DNA of 43,739 bases from an uncultured Thiotrichales bacterium (GTDB lineage Bacteria; Pseudomonadota; Gammaproteobacteria; CAIRSR01): contig CAIRSR010000098.1 in NCBI GenBank assembly GCA_903881315.1, positions 1-43,739 on the forward strand, in the 5' to 3' direction. The notes under the pieces were generated by a model, which saw only the letters and a list, made by a program, of their open reading frames with translations, was not told where the DNA came from and searched no databases. Positions 26,878 to 36,500 of the stretch are shown here, one piece after another (the stretch's first letter is position 1; the number at the start of each line of letters is the position of its first letter). Position numbers and translations under genes: made by a program.

Positions 26878-28003
26878 GGCGACTCTCGTTTGCGCTAGAC
26901 AGTTGTTGGTACTCATACATGGCTTGTACGACGCGGGCGGCCCCTTCCCCATCCACCACAGCCTGTCCTGCTGTGCGCATTCGGGCACGTTGCGCGTCAT
27001 CGGCAGCGAGTGACTTTAGTGCAGTCGCGAGGTTTGCGACAGTGAGCGTTTCCCACCAGCCCAGGTTGATGCTAAAACCTACCGCAGCGGTTACATCAGC
27101 AATCGGGATCTGGTTGTCGGCAACCGTGACCAACAGGGCCGGCACCCCAAGTGCCGCAAGCTCCCAGGCAGTAGTACCGCTCGCGGAGAGGGCGAAGTCG
27201 GCGGAGTTCATCAGCACCCCCATGTCTTGCACATCCTCGTGTAGCGCAATATTGGGTAGGGTCGCGGCAAATTGTCGCAGTGCGTTTAATTGGGGCGTGG
27301 TACTCCTGACCACCACCAAGACCTCCCAATCTGCACCAACGGCAGCAACCGCCTCTAGGGCAAGTAGGGTCAGACCACGCGGATCCGAACCGCCCATGGT
27401 GATCAAGAGGCACAGCGATCGGTGCTCCAGAGCGCTTGGGCTTGGCGCACGCGGCGTATTCCGAGCACGCTTTAGCTCCGATCGTAACAGGCAATAGCGT
27501 GCCTCAAGCAAGAGGCGGGTATCGGAGTCTACAGCGTAGTGCAAGCCCTTTGCGCCAAGGTTTTGGTTCAGCAGGAGAGAGGCGTGGTAGTGACTGTGTT
27601 GTGCGATGTCGTCAACGACGAGAACCGGAATCCCAAGGGCACGAACCGCCGCCTGATAATCGGGGTCGAAGTGGTAGCCATCCAGCACAATCCAACCAGG
27701 CTGGAACACAGCGGCCAGGTTAGCCAGGGCGGCTAGGTCTCCTGGATCAGGGTGGCTTGCCATGAGATCCCATACGCCCACACCAGCGTCTGCTAAGCGC
27801 TTCCGCAGACCAGGCATGGGGACACAGCCCAACAATATGGTCAGGGCAGGTTCTGCGGCTGGTGGTTGCGCCTCCTGCCAGGCCTCGACCAGGGCGAGCA
27901 AGCGCATCACATGACCTGTACCAATATCGAAGCCAGCATCCGTCCGCAATAACAAGGGGGCTTGCAAGCGTAGCTTCATACCCATGCTCGGTTGCGTACT
28001 CAT
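26870..28003 (-). CDS. pseG: PseG-like UDP-sugar hydrolase (pseudaminic acid pathway)
   Basis: The 377-residue protein has the PseG opening, RTDAGFDIGTGHVMRLLALVEA, and a GT-B-like fold with LLITMGGSDPRGLTL and SASGTTAWELAALGVPALLV in the C-terminal half. PseG removes UDP from UDP-2,4-diacetamido-2,4,6-trideoxy-L-altrose, the fourth step to pseudaminic acid, a sialic-acid-like sugar of flagella and capsules. The gene overlaps the methylase upstream (4 bp) and pyrF downstream (8 bp). pseC is about 3 kb away on the other strand; pseB, pseF and pseI are not in the window. Confidence 0.87.
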   Translation of the reverse strand: MSTQPSMGMKLRLQAPLLLRTDAGFDIGTGHVMRLLALVEAWQEAQPPAAEPALTILLGCVPMPGLRKRLADAGVGVWDLMASHPDPGDLAALANLAAVFQPGWIVLDGYHFDPDYQAAVRALGIPVLVVDDIAQHSHYHASLLLNQNLGAKGLHYAVDSDTRLLLEARYCLLRSELKRARNTPRAPSPSALEHRSLCLLITMGGSDPRGLTLLALEAVAAVGADWEVLVVVRSTTPQLNALRQFAATLPNIALHEDVQDMGVLMNSADFALSASGTTAWELAALGVPALLVTVADNQIPIADVTAAVGFSINLGWWETLTVANLATALKSLAADDAQRARMRTAGQAVVDGEGAARVVQAMYEYQQLSSANESRHE

Positions 28004-28647
28004 TCTTCTTTGCGCAACAGATACATGCTATCTACATTGGCGGTATTATTCAGGTAGGGTAACCGTTCCTCGCGCACGAGGGTGAGCCGTGGACAGTACT
28101 GTCGGTAGAGATCGGCAAAGGGTGCCTTCCAGAGCAATTGGCGCTGCCCGTGGTATGGGATCTCGGTCGGCGTTTCGGCAAAATACTCAAGGCCCCAGAT
28201 CATGCTCTGGCTGACACGACAAACCTCGCGGAAAACGGTTGGCAGGTGAGAGGGATGGATATGGATGAGCACCCCGGAGGTAAACACCAGATCAAAGACG
28301 TTGTCAGGAAAGGGTAGCGCCAACGCGGAACCCTGCAACAGGGTTGCCTGGGGCAGGCGCTCCTTTGCTCGGGCCAAGGCGTAGTCCTGGATATCCATCC
28401 CAGTGAGATGGGTAAACCCCATACTGGTCAGGAGAGCAAGCTGGTTGCCAACATTGCAACCGACCTCCAGGATCGACAAGTCCCGTGGGAGGGTGCCGAG
28501 AAAGCGCGTGTTTAATTCGCTCCGGCTGATACCAAACTGGGTTTGGTACAGTTGATCCAGCCCTTCCAAACCGAGGTCGTTGCGTTCGGTGTAAGATCGG
28601 CCAAACTCTCCGGCCCATTGTTCTGTTTGCTCGGTCAGTCCTGTCAT
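28000..28647 (-). CDS. Pseudaminic-acid-associated SAM methyltransferase
   Basis: The 215-residue class I methyltransferase begins EQTEQWAGEFGRSYTERND, the hallmark of the methylase family found with pseudaminic acid clusters (TIGR03587 type). The SAM-binding glycine loop is ILEVGCNVGNQLALL, with acidic MDIQDYALARAKERL and the motif IV-like FDLVFTSGVLIHIHP. The substrate is presumed to be a pseudaminic acid intermediate or derivative, not proven. It is the first gene of the methylase-pseG-pyrF run and is divergent from osmC across about 100 bp. Confidence 0.87.
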   Translation of the reverse strand: MTGLTEQTEQWAGEFGRSYTERNDLGLEGLDQLYQTQFGISRSELNTRFLGTLPRDLSILEVGCNVGNQLALLTSMGFTHLTGMDIQDYALARAKERLPQATLLQGSALALPFPDNVFDLVFTSGVLIHIHPSHLPTVFREVCRVSQSMIWGLEYFAETPTEIPYHGQRQLLWKAPFADLYRQYCPRLTLVREERLPYLNNTANVDSMYLLRKEE

Positions 28648-28749
28648 GTGCCTTGAACCCGTGATAGAGTACGGTGAGGGTTGGATTTACAACTGTGATT
28701 GCGCAATGCGACCAGGGTTTCCTATCCAATACATTATGGAGCATCGACA

Positions 28750-29184
28750 GTGTTGAAGCAGATCGAGATTAGCGCAAAACTAGAACAAGATTACAAGATT
28801 GTCAGCAACATTCGCGGCCATCAGGTGATTGTCGATCAACCGCCAGCCGGTGGCGGCAAGAACGAAGGCCCGTCACCCCTTGAATTTGCAAGTCTTTCGC
28901 TTGCGGCCTGTGTTATCACCATTGGGCAGATTATTGCCCGTCAAAAACGGATTATGTTGAGGAATATGGAGGTTCGCGTTGTGGCAGAGATAGAGACCGA
29001 TGTTTATATGGGAAAAAACAAGAGCGAGCGCCCAGGGTTTATTGGCTATAAGGTCTTTACCAAGATTGATGCCGATCTCTCAGACGAAGAAAAGCAGGCA
29101 TTGCTGGAAGAAATCGATAGCCGCTGCCCAATCTCCGAGAATCTCCAACACTTTACACCCGTATCGCTGGTGCTAGAGGCGTGA
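28750..29184 (+). CDS. OsmC/Ohr-family protein
   Basis: The 144-residue protein has the OsmC-like fold with the two reactive cysteines expected for thiol peroxidases. One lies in SLAACVITIGQIIARQ, the other in DSRCPISENLQHF. GPSPLEFASLS before the first is characteristic. The YhfA-like subgroup is the nearest fit. The start is not ATG: GTG 28750, with GGAG 8 bases before it, is preferred; TTG 28753 is an alternative. The stop overlaps the GNAT start (GTGA), implying coupling. It probably handles organic peroxides in the cytoplasm. Confidence 0.85.
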   Translation: MLKQIEISAKLEQDYKIVSNIRGHQVIVDQPPAGGGKNEGPSPLEFASLSLAACVITIGQIIARQKRIMLRNMEVRVVAEIETDVYMGKNKSERPGFIGYKVFTKIDADLSDEEKQALLEEIDSRCPISENLQHFTPVSLVLEA

Positions 29185-29717
29185 AACCAGGCCAGTCGGC
29201 TCGTCTGTCTAACCATCCTCTTGGCATGGAATCTGATATTCTAGAAAGCCATCGGATTATATCGTTAGAGGAGGGGAGTGAGTCAATTGCAGAGCAGCTT
29301 AGTTGCATGGAGCCGTGGCGTACGCTTGGTTATACTGCGGCACGACTGCAAAACTACCTCACGTCTCCTGATCCTTGTCTGCGATGTATGGCCATCGTTG
29401 CGGGTGAGGCCGATGAGCTGCGTCTCGTGGGCGTGGCGTGTGTTCGCTTTCCCTGGTTGTTCGGGGCATATCTTGAGCTTTTTGCCATATTCCCCGATTA
29501 CCAGGGCATGGGCCTCGGCACAAAGGTGTTGACCTGGCTAGAACGACGGGTAGCCGAGAAGACCCGCAACCTGTGGATCATCGTCTCCTCGTTCAATGAG
29601 TCGGCGCGGGCCTTTTATCGCAAACGGGGCTTCTTTGAGGTAACGAAGTTAGAGGATCTGATCACTGTCGGGTTTGACGAGATCTTGCTTCGCAAAAACC
29701 TTATGCACAACGCATGA
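29181..29717 (+). CDS. GNAT-family N-acetyltransferase
   Basis: The 178-residue product has the acetyl-CoA-binding motif A (LFAIFPDYQGMGLGTKVLTW) and motif B (FNESARAFYRKRGFFEV). Position between osmC and the NuoL-like gene, upstream of pseC, makes it tempting to see an acetylase of an amino-sugar, but the sequence is generic and does not look specifically like PseH. The GTG start at 29181 overlaps the osmC stop; an ATG at 29226 is a second possibility. Confidence 0.82.
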   Translation: MKPGQSARLSNHPLGMESDILESHRIISLEEGSESIAEQLSCMEPWRTLGYTAARLQNYLTSPDPCLRCMAIVAGEADELRLVGVACVRFPWLFGAYLELFAIFPDYQGMGLGTKVLTWLERRVAEKTRNLWIIVSSFNESARAFYRKRGFFEVTKLEDLITVGFDEILLRKNLMHNA

Positions 29718-29726
29718 ACCACTGCC

Positions 29727-31268
29727 ATGCTGCACGACCACTCCCTTTTCTTTTTTCTCATCCCCGTTGTCCCCCTCCTGTCTCTGCTGGCCGCGTTTGC
29801 TATTGCCCTGCACGTTTTGTCGGGCAAGGCGGTCGGAGATGAGGGGGAAACACTAACCACGCGCATCAGCACGACTGTTGCGGGCATCGTACTGCTCCTG
29901 CTGCTTTTCTGCGACGTAGTTGTCTTGCTTACGGGTGCCCCGGGCCTCATCACCATCGGGCAATGGTTCGCGAGTAGCGAGTTCGTCTTCCCCCTATCCT
30001 TTGCTATCGATGGGGCGAGCCTCGCGCTGGCCACCGGGGTTGCCTTCATCGGTTGGGTGACTATCCGTTTCTCGGTTCATTATCTGCACCGCGAGGCGGG
30101 CTTCCAGCGGTTTTTTCTTGTCCTTGGCCTGTTTTTGTGTGGGATGCAGGTAGTCGTCCTGGCGGGAAATGGTTTGCTGGCCTTCGTTGGCTGGGAGTTC
30201 TGTGGGGTCAGTTCTTACCTCCTGATTGGCTATGCCTACGAGCGTCCTACGGCGACGGATAATGCGCTATTCGCTTTTGTAGCCAACCGCATCGGTGACG
30301 CAGGATTTTTAATGGGGTTGTTCGTTGCCCTGACTGCAATCGGTACAACCGACTGGCATAGTCTCGCCCTTTGGGTCGCTGCCCCCACCTTCGATAAGGT
30401 GACAGCGCGTCTGATGGTGCTTGGGTTTCTGATCGCAGCCCTTGCCAAGTCTGCCCAATTGCCCTTTGTCTCTTGGATTGCACGGGCGCTAGAAGGGCCA
30501 ACGCCTTCCTCGGCCATCTTCTACGGGGCGGTGATGGTACACGCAGGCGTGTGGTTGGTAATCCGCCTAGAGCCAGTACTCACCCAACTGCCCGATATCC
30601 TGCGCTGGATTGCCGGGATTGGCCTCCTGACTGCCGTGTATGCGTGGATTGTTGGTCTGGTGCAGACCGATGTGAAATCGGTGATGATGTTCGCAACCAC
30701 GACACAGGTAGGTCTTATGTTCTTTGAGTGCGGGATGGGTTGGTTTACGGTCGCGACCTGGCACCTTGGCCTGCACGCCCTGTGGCGGAGCTGGCAGTTT
30801 TTGATGATCCCCTCGTATATGCACCTGGTTGGGGTCAGTGAGGCGCTGGCCGCACCGGCCTGGTTGGCTCGGCGTCAAGGGCTGTGGACGGCTGCGTTGC
30901 AACGGTTCTGGCTGGATGCGGTGGCCTTGGCGCTGTTGGCGCGCCCGCTGGTCAGGATTGGCTATGATCTGCGCGATTTTGACACAGAGGTCGTGGCGCG
31001 TATCATCGGGATGCGGCAGCGCACAACGGCGAGTGACGATCTTAGTGGGGATGCGATAATCCGCGGCTACGGGGCTGCGGGTGGGTTGCTCGCGTGGTGT
31101 GCGCGTCATTTTCAGTCGTTCGAGCGCTGGTTGATCCTAGGCGACAATGCCTGGTTACGGCAGGTGCTGCGCGAAACGGGCGTGATATTCCTGGTCGTTG
31201 AGGAACTCTTGGAGCAGCCGCGTTACTTGTTGATGTTCGTTGTTGCAACCTTGGCGGTGGTGATATGA
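29727..31268 (+). CDS. Orphan NuoL-like proton-channel membrane subunit
   Basis: The 513-residue protein has about 12-14 membrane helices and the antiporter-like core of complex I. Glu157 lies in LAFVGWEFCGVSSYLLIG, Lys241 in LAKSAQLPFVSWIARALEGP, and Lys317 in QTDVKSVMMFATTTQVG. The usual HAFFKALLFL motif reads HALWRSWQFL, with Arg354 in place of Lys. It is shorter than NuoL (613 residues) and no other Nuo or Mrp genes are near. DabB of bicarbonate-uptake systems is similar in size, but DabA is absent. It overlaps pseC by 4 bp (ATGA), 9 bp after the GNAT gene. Confidence 0.85.
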   Translation: MLHDHSLFFFLIPVVPLLSLLAAFAIALHVLSGKAVGDEGETLTTRISTTVAGIVLLLLLFCDVVVLLTGAPGLITIGQWFASSEFVFPLSFAIDGASLALATGVAFIGWVTIRFSVHYLHREAGFQRFFLVLGLFLCGMQVVVLAGNGLLAFVGWEFCGVSSYLLIGYAYERPTATDNALFAFVANRIGDAGFLMGLFVALTAIGTTDWHSLALWVAAPTFDKVTARLMVLGFLIAALAKSAQLPFVSWIARALEGPTPSSAIFYGAVMVHAGVWLVIRLEPVLTQLPDILRWIAGIGLLTAVYAWIVGLVQTDVKSVMMFATTTQVGLMFFECGMGWFTVATWHLGLHALWRSWQFLMIPSYMHLVGVSEALAAPAWLARRQGLWTAALQRFWLDAVALALLARPLVRIGYDLRDFDTEVVARIIGMRQRTTASDDLSGDAIIRGYGAAGGLLAWCARHFQSFERWLILGDNAWLRQVLRETGVIFLVVEELLEQPRYLLMFVVATLAVVI

Positions 31269-32458
31269 AGAACTCGCTTGCCCTGCATGGCGGTGCACCA
31301 GTGCGTACCGCGCTGCTGCCCTATGGTCGTCAGTGGGTGTCTGAAGAGGATGTAGCGGCGGTGGTCGAAGCACTACGCTCGGATTGGCTGACCACCGGGC
31401 CACGGGTTGCAACATTCGAGGAGGCGTTTGCTACTGCCGTGGACACCCGCTATGCAGTCGCCGTGTCGAGTGGCACGGCGGCTCTGCATGTAGCGGTTGC
31501 CGCCCTCAAGCTTGGTGTCGGGGAGGAGGTGATTGTGCCCACCCTCACCTTTGCGGCGAGTGCGAACTGTGTGGTCTACCAGGGTGCGACACCAGTATTC
31601 GCCGACGTAGACCCGGACACCTTGCTACTCTCCTCCCACGAGGTCGAGCGCCTGATAACGCCGCGCACCCGCGCCATCCTTGCGGTCGATTACGCTGGCG
31701 CGGTTTGCGACTATGCGGCATTACGCGAGATAGCAACACGCCATGGCCTGCACCTTATCGCGGACGCCTGTCATTCGCTCGGTGCGCGTCGTGACGGACA
31801 CTCGGTGGGGAGCCTAGCCGATCTCACTGCCTTTAGTCTCCATCCGGTCAAACACATCACTTCTGGCGAGGGCGGTGTCGTGACGAGCGATGACCCGGAA
31901 CTTGCACAGCGTCTCCGTTTGTTCCGTAACCACGGCATCACAACCGACCATCGCGAGCGGGAACAGCGTCGGCAATGGCAGTATCAGATGGTGGAACTCG
32001 GCTTTAACTACCGACTCACCGATATCCAGTGCGCACTGGCCTTGTCGCAACTACAGCGCTTGCCCGAGTTCGTGGCGCGACGCCAGGCCATCGCACACCG
32101 TTACGACGCAGCGTTTGCCGAGCTGCCGGGTTTGTCGCCGTTGCGGGTGCCGAGTGGCGTACATCATGCCTATCACCTCTATGTGGTGCGTCTCGCAACC
32201 GAACGCCTCACCGTGGATCGGGATACCATCTTGCAGGCGTTACGGGCAGAAGGGATCGGTGCCAATGTCCACTATTGGCCCGTTCACCTCCACCCGTACT
32301 ACCAGAACAGCCATGGCACTCGGCCCGCGCTTTGTCCGGTCGCCGAAGAGGCCGCACGTCGTATCGTGTCGTTGCCCATTTTTCCGCGCATGACGGATGC
32401 GGATGTTGAGGATGTGATTTCTGCGGTAGGCAAGGTTTTGGCTGCCTTTTCTGCTTGA
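31265..32458 (+). CDS. pseC: DegT-family aminotransferase, probable PseC
   Basis: The 397-residue PLP enzyme has the family motifs. SSGTAALHVAVAAL binds the phosphate, VIVPTLTFAASAN follows, DACHSLGAR has the Asp that contacts the pyridine nitrogen, and the Schiff-base Lys is in FSLHPVKHITSGEGG. NYRLTDIQCALAL, and YWPVHLHPYYQ near the end, fit PseC, which aminates UDP-4-keto-6-deoxy-AltNAc, the second step to pseudaminic acid. pseG and the pseudaminic methylase nearby support the choice over other sugar aminotransferases. Translation is coupled to the NuoL-like gene. Confidence 0.85.
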   Translation: MKNSLALHGGAPVRTALLPYGRQWVSEEDVAAVVEALRSDWLTTGPRVATFEEAFATAVDTRYAVAVSSGTAALHVAVAALKLGVGEEVIVPTLTFAASANCVVYQGATPVFADVDPDTLLLSSHEVERLITPRTRAILAVDYAGAVCDYAALREIATRHGLHLIADACHSLGARRDGHSVGSLADLTAFSLHPVKHITSGEGGVVTSDDPELAQRLRLFRNHGITTDHREREQRRQWQYQMVELGFNYRLTDIQCALALSQLQRLPEFVARRQAIAHRYDAAFAELPGLSPLRVPSGVHHAYHLYVVRLATERLTVDRDTILQALRAEGIGANVHYWPVHLHPYYQNSHGTRPALCPVAEEAARRIVSLPIFPRMTDADVEDVISAVGKVLAAFSA

Positions 32459-32582
32459 TTTCGTGCGTAGTAGCAGCGTGTTGCGCCCGCCGGATAGGTA
32501 ACAGGATGGCGGTTGTTTGCGGGTGGCGAAAGCCAATGTTCGGGTCTGATGATCTCCACAAAACCATCGAAACAATAAGACT

Positions 32583-33335
32583 ATGACGCTCACTACGTTG
32601 ATCTTTGATGTTGATGGCACCCTGGCGGACACCGAGCGCGACGGTCATCGGGTGGCCTACAATCGCGCCTTTGCCGAGGCGGGTCTCGACTGGGAGTGGT
32701 CGATTGCACTCTATGGGGAGCTGCTCCAGGTGAGTGGTGGCAAGGAACGGCTGCGCTTCTACGTCGAGCGTTATCGGCATGACCTCGTCGGTCGCCCCGA
32801 TCTCAGTCGCCTGATTGGCGACCTTTATGTGGCGAAGACAAGATTCTTTGCTGACCTCGTGGGTACGAGCGCCATTCCGCTACGTCGTGGCGTGCTCCGT
32901 TTGTTGCGCGAGGCGCGAGCGGCAGGCTTGCGCCTCGCCATTGCGACCACGACCAATCCGCACAATGTCCGTGCGCTGCTTGAAGCGAATCCCGACTTGG
33001 CAGGTTGTGATTGGTTTGGGTGCATCGCCGCCGGAGACGTCGTCGCCCGCAAGAAACCAGCGCCGGATATCTATCAGTATGCCCTAAAACGGCTCGGGGT
33101 GAGTGCGGCAGAATGCCTCGGGTTTGAGGATTCGAGTGTGGGCGTACTCGCTGCCCATGCCGCCAAGATACCCGTTGTCGTGACCGTGAATGAATACACC
33201 AGGGGGCAGGATTTCGGCGGGGCGCGCCTCGTGCTCGATCATCTGGGCGAGCCAGATCAACCCTTTACGGTGTTGGCGGGCAATGCGGGCGAAGCGCAGT
33301 TGGTAGATGTGGCGCTGCTGCGGACATTGCTGTAA
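32583..33335 (+). CDS. cbbY: CbbY-type HAD phosphatase
   Basis: The 250-residue HAD-IA enzyme has motif I FDVDGTLADTERDGH, a cap with LLQVSGGKERLRFYVERY, motif II IATTTN, motif III KKPAPD and motif IV FEDSSVGVLAA. The ERDGHRVAYNRAFAEAGL and GGKERL stretches are typical of CbbY, which removes the Rubisco inhibitor xylulose-1,5-bisphosphate in autotrophs. No Rubisco gene is in the window, so the role may be related sugar-phosphate clearance. It begins 124 bp after pseC with a weak Shine-Dalgarno. Confidence 0.85.
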   Translation: MTLTTLIFDVDGTLADTERDGHRVAYNRAFAEAGLDWEWSIALYGELLQVSGGKERLRFYVERYRHDLVGRPDLSRLIGDLYVAKTRFFADLVGTSAIPLRRGVLRLLREARAAGLRLAIATTTNPHNVRALLEANPDLAGCDWFGCIAAGDVVARKKPAPDIYQYALKRLGVSAAECLGFEDSSVGVLAAHAAKIPVVVTVNEYTRGQDFGGARLVLDHLGEPDQPFTVLAGNAGEAQLVDVALLRTLL

Positions 33336-33407
33336 TGGATTCTACCAACAGACACAGAGGATGATACCACTCATATATCACCGCACTCTTTATCTTCTCC
33401 CGTGACT

Positions 33408-33421
33408 ACAATCCGGATTGT
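33408..33421. repeat. Perfect 14-bp palindrome between convergent genes
   Basis: ACAATCCGGATTGT is self-complementary and lies in the 186-bp gap between the 3' ends of cbbY and the large kinase. It could act as a protein-binding site or as part of a bidirectional terminator, but no T-run follows. Confidence 0.4.
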
Positions 33422-33521
33422 GTCATTCCCCAAACTGCTTGCAGAATCGCTATCTTATAAGAACCTCGGCAGGGGTTTGGCCAACAACAAAATTCTTCTG
33501 CAGGCCAGCAATTCCTAAGCA

Positions 33522-36500
33522 CTACTCTTCTAAGCCATTGGCCGCCATGACGGCATACAATGCCTCAAGTGCTGCAGCAAAGTTATATTGCTCAATGAAA
33601 TAGCCTATTTGCAAGAATTCTTCAGCAAGTGCCGTGCCTACTAACGTCTCCTGCAACACACCGAAGCACTCAATCGCATCAAACCTTCTGTCTTCAAGGA
33701 AGGTAATGAGTGTGCGTAAATACTGAATCACCAGCGACTTGTCCACATCCTTTGTTGGAGGACATGGCACGACACTCTCTTGTCTCGGCAACCACTTTTT
33801 AATGGTGTCCTGTATGGTAATCATTGCGAATGGTTTCGCAATGAAATCGTCCATTCCGGCGGCAAAACAACGCTGCCTGTCCTCCTCAAAGGCATCTGAT
33901 GTTACCGCAATAATGGGATGGCGTAGCTGACCGTTCTCTGCCTCCCATTGCCGGATCAATTGAGTGGCGGTGTAACCGTCCATAATCGGCATATGCAGAT
34001 CCATAAGGATTACGTCTATGATCCCCCCACTCGTGATTACCTCGATTGCTTGTTTTCCATTCTCAGAGAATAGCACAATCCCACCGGATTTCCTGATAAA
34101 CTCACCCACAATAACGCGGTTTGTTTCATTGTCATCAACGATCAGGATCGTACCAGATAATTGCAACTGCCTAATGTTCTCTATATTCTCAGCAGTCGCC
34201 GCATTTTCTTCGGTAATGACTGCCTGTACCCTAAACCAGAAGCGAGAACCTTTGCCTAACTCGCTTTCAAGACCAGAATCTCCACCCATCATCCTTGCCA
34301 GTTTTCTCACAATAGATAGACCAAGCCCACTACCACCATATTGTCGAGTGATCGAACTATCCACTTGCGAGAATGGAACAAACAATGCCTCTTGGGTGCT
34401 CTGAGAAATACCAATACCAGTATCCGACACAGAAAACTCAAGCAAAGCGGTTTGATCCTTGCGCTCTACTTCACGCGCTTCTATACGAACACCCCCTACG
34501 GAAGTAAATTTTATCGCGTTCCCCACAAGATTAGAGAGCATTTGGTTAAGCCGATAAGGGTCGAGCAGATAACTATCTGCTGATCCCAGCCACCGAGATT
34601 CAATAGCGAGTGACTTCAATCTGGCACTGTCTAGGAACAGGTGATGTGTCTCATCGATTACCGCCCGAGGCTTTGTGGGCACTAATTCAAGAGTAATCTT
34701 ACCGGATTCAATCTTAGAGATATCCAGAATATCGTTGAGTAGATTGAGCAATGTCCTGCCCGAATCCAAAATGGTTTTAGCATAGTCTTTGCGCTGCTGC
34801 TCACTCACATTCCACATCAACAACATCTGCGCCATACCAAGAATACCATTCAATGGCGTGCGAATCTCGTGACTCATTGTTGCCAAAAAACGGCTCTTGG
34901 CAATATTTGCAGCCTGCGCTTCATCGGTACGCTGCTGGAGAACCTCATTCAATTGCTGAAGGTGAAGTTGCGCCTGCTTTGCCTCGGTAAAATCAAGACC
35001 AAATGCCCAATTCTGGGAACCAATACTAACAAAGTGCCATAATATATTCCTCATAGAGCCATCCTTGCAGGAAACCACAACCTCCATTGGCTCAATAGCG
35101 CTACGTGTTACGATCGCACGCTGAATTCGGCGCTGCCATTCTTCCATCACCCGCTGACGATACGATATATCAGGGTAGGCAAGTGGCCACCAATCTTCCG
35201 CTGAAGGCACCTCCTCTATCGTATAGCCAAACAACTTAGTAAACATTGGATTCATATATCTGGCTTGCTGATCAGAGCCAACCGACATATAAATTGCCAA
35301 TGGCGACGTATCAGAAATCGCCTTAAATAGTTTCTCCCTCTCGACCAAGACCTCCTCTGCCTGTTTTTTCTCACTGATGTCTGTATGAATACTTACCCAG
35401 ACCTCGCCAAATTCATGATGGTTAAAAGTAGCTACCCTAGCCTGGCACCAGAAAGGGGTTCCATTCTTTTTAATATTCTTGACCTCTCCAAACCAACTTT
35501 TCTTGGCAAGAAGTGCAGCCATGATCCTGGCAGCCACCGCCTCGGGATCAACATCATCATGGGCATTCAAAATACTGACTGCCTTTCCTAGCAGCCCTCC
35601 GGGCTCGTAGCCAAACATATGCTCGAATTGTTTGTTAGTAAAGACGATGATACCATCGCCAGCGCGAATCAGCATAATGCCTTCTGATAGGCTATTCAGG
35701 ATAGCGCTATGCAACCGTAGGGCGCTATCAGCATGACGCTGTTCGGTAATATCCCGAGAAAGACCAAGCACCGTTCTAACAGACCCGTCCGCGCCAAATT
35801 CTGGGATTGTGCGCCACTCCAATACGCGGATACCCCGCGCACTTTCCCATTCAAATACCTCGGTATAGGGTTGCCGCGTTGTGAAACACTGCTCAATCGC
35901 ATTCTCAAATAGCGCACACAAGTGGACAGGAAAGCCTATTTCACGATGCGTCTTACCAAGATATTCTTCCGGCGTCTTACCCGCATCACAAATGGCGCGA
36001 TCATTCGCAATGATATGGCGATGCTGTCTATCGTAGCGCATCACATAATCAGGGACGTTATTTACCAAAGAAAGATAATCTTGCTCTCTTCCCTTTGCGA
36101 ATTCCAACGCTTGATCACTAATACACCGCGCCTGCGTGGCGAACTCCACCGCTTCTCTGATAGCGATCTCTGACTTTCTGCGCTCGGCAATATCGAGACC
36201 AAGCCCAACCACGACCGGACGCCCATTGAAGTCCACGCGGGTGCCCGTAAACAGATAAGGGATGCGGTTGCCATCCTTTACGAGCAAATTCGCCTCGACC
36301 GTCGCCTGCCCAGAGACAAACACCTGCTGAATCGCCGCAGCTACCGACGACCTGTCTCCGCCGTCGATGACATCAAGTGGGTGTAATTGATTGACCTCGC
36401 CTGAGCGATACCCCGTTACATTTTCAAAATTCCGGTTCCATGACAGAAAACGACTCGATTCGTCGAAGAGATAGAACACACCCGGCAGAGATTCGATGAT

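Noticed and set aside
29181-29717. Assignment of the GNAT gene as pseH
   Set aside because: It has only the generic acetyl-CoA motifs; position near pseC alone is not enough.
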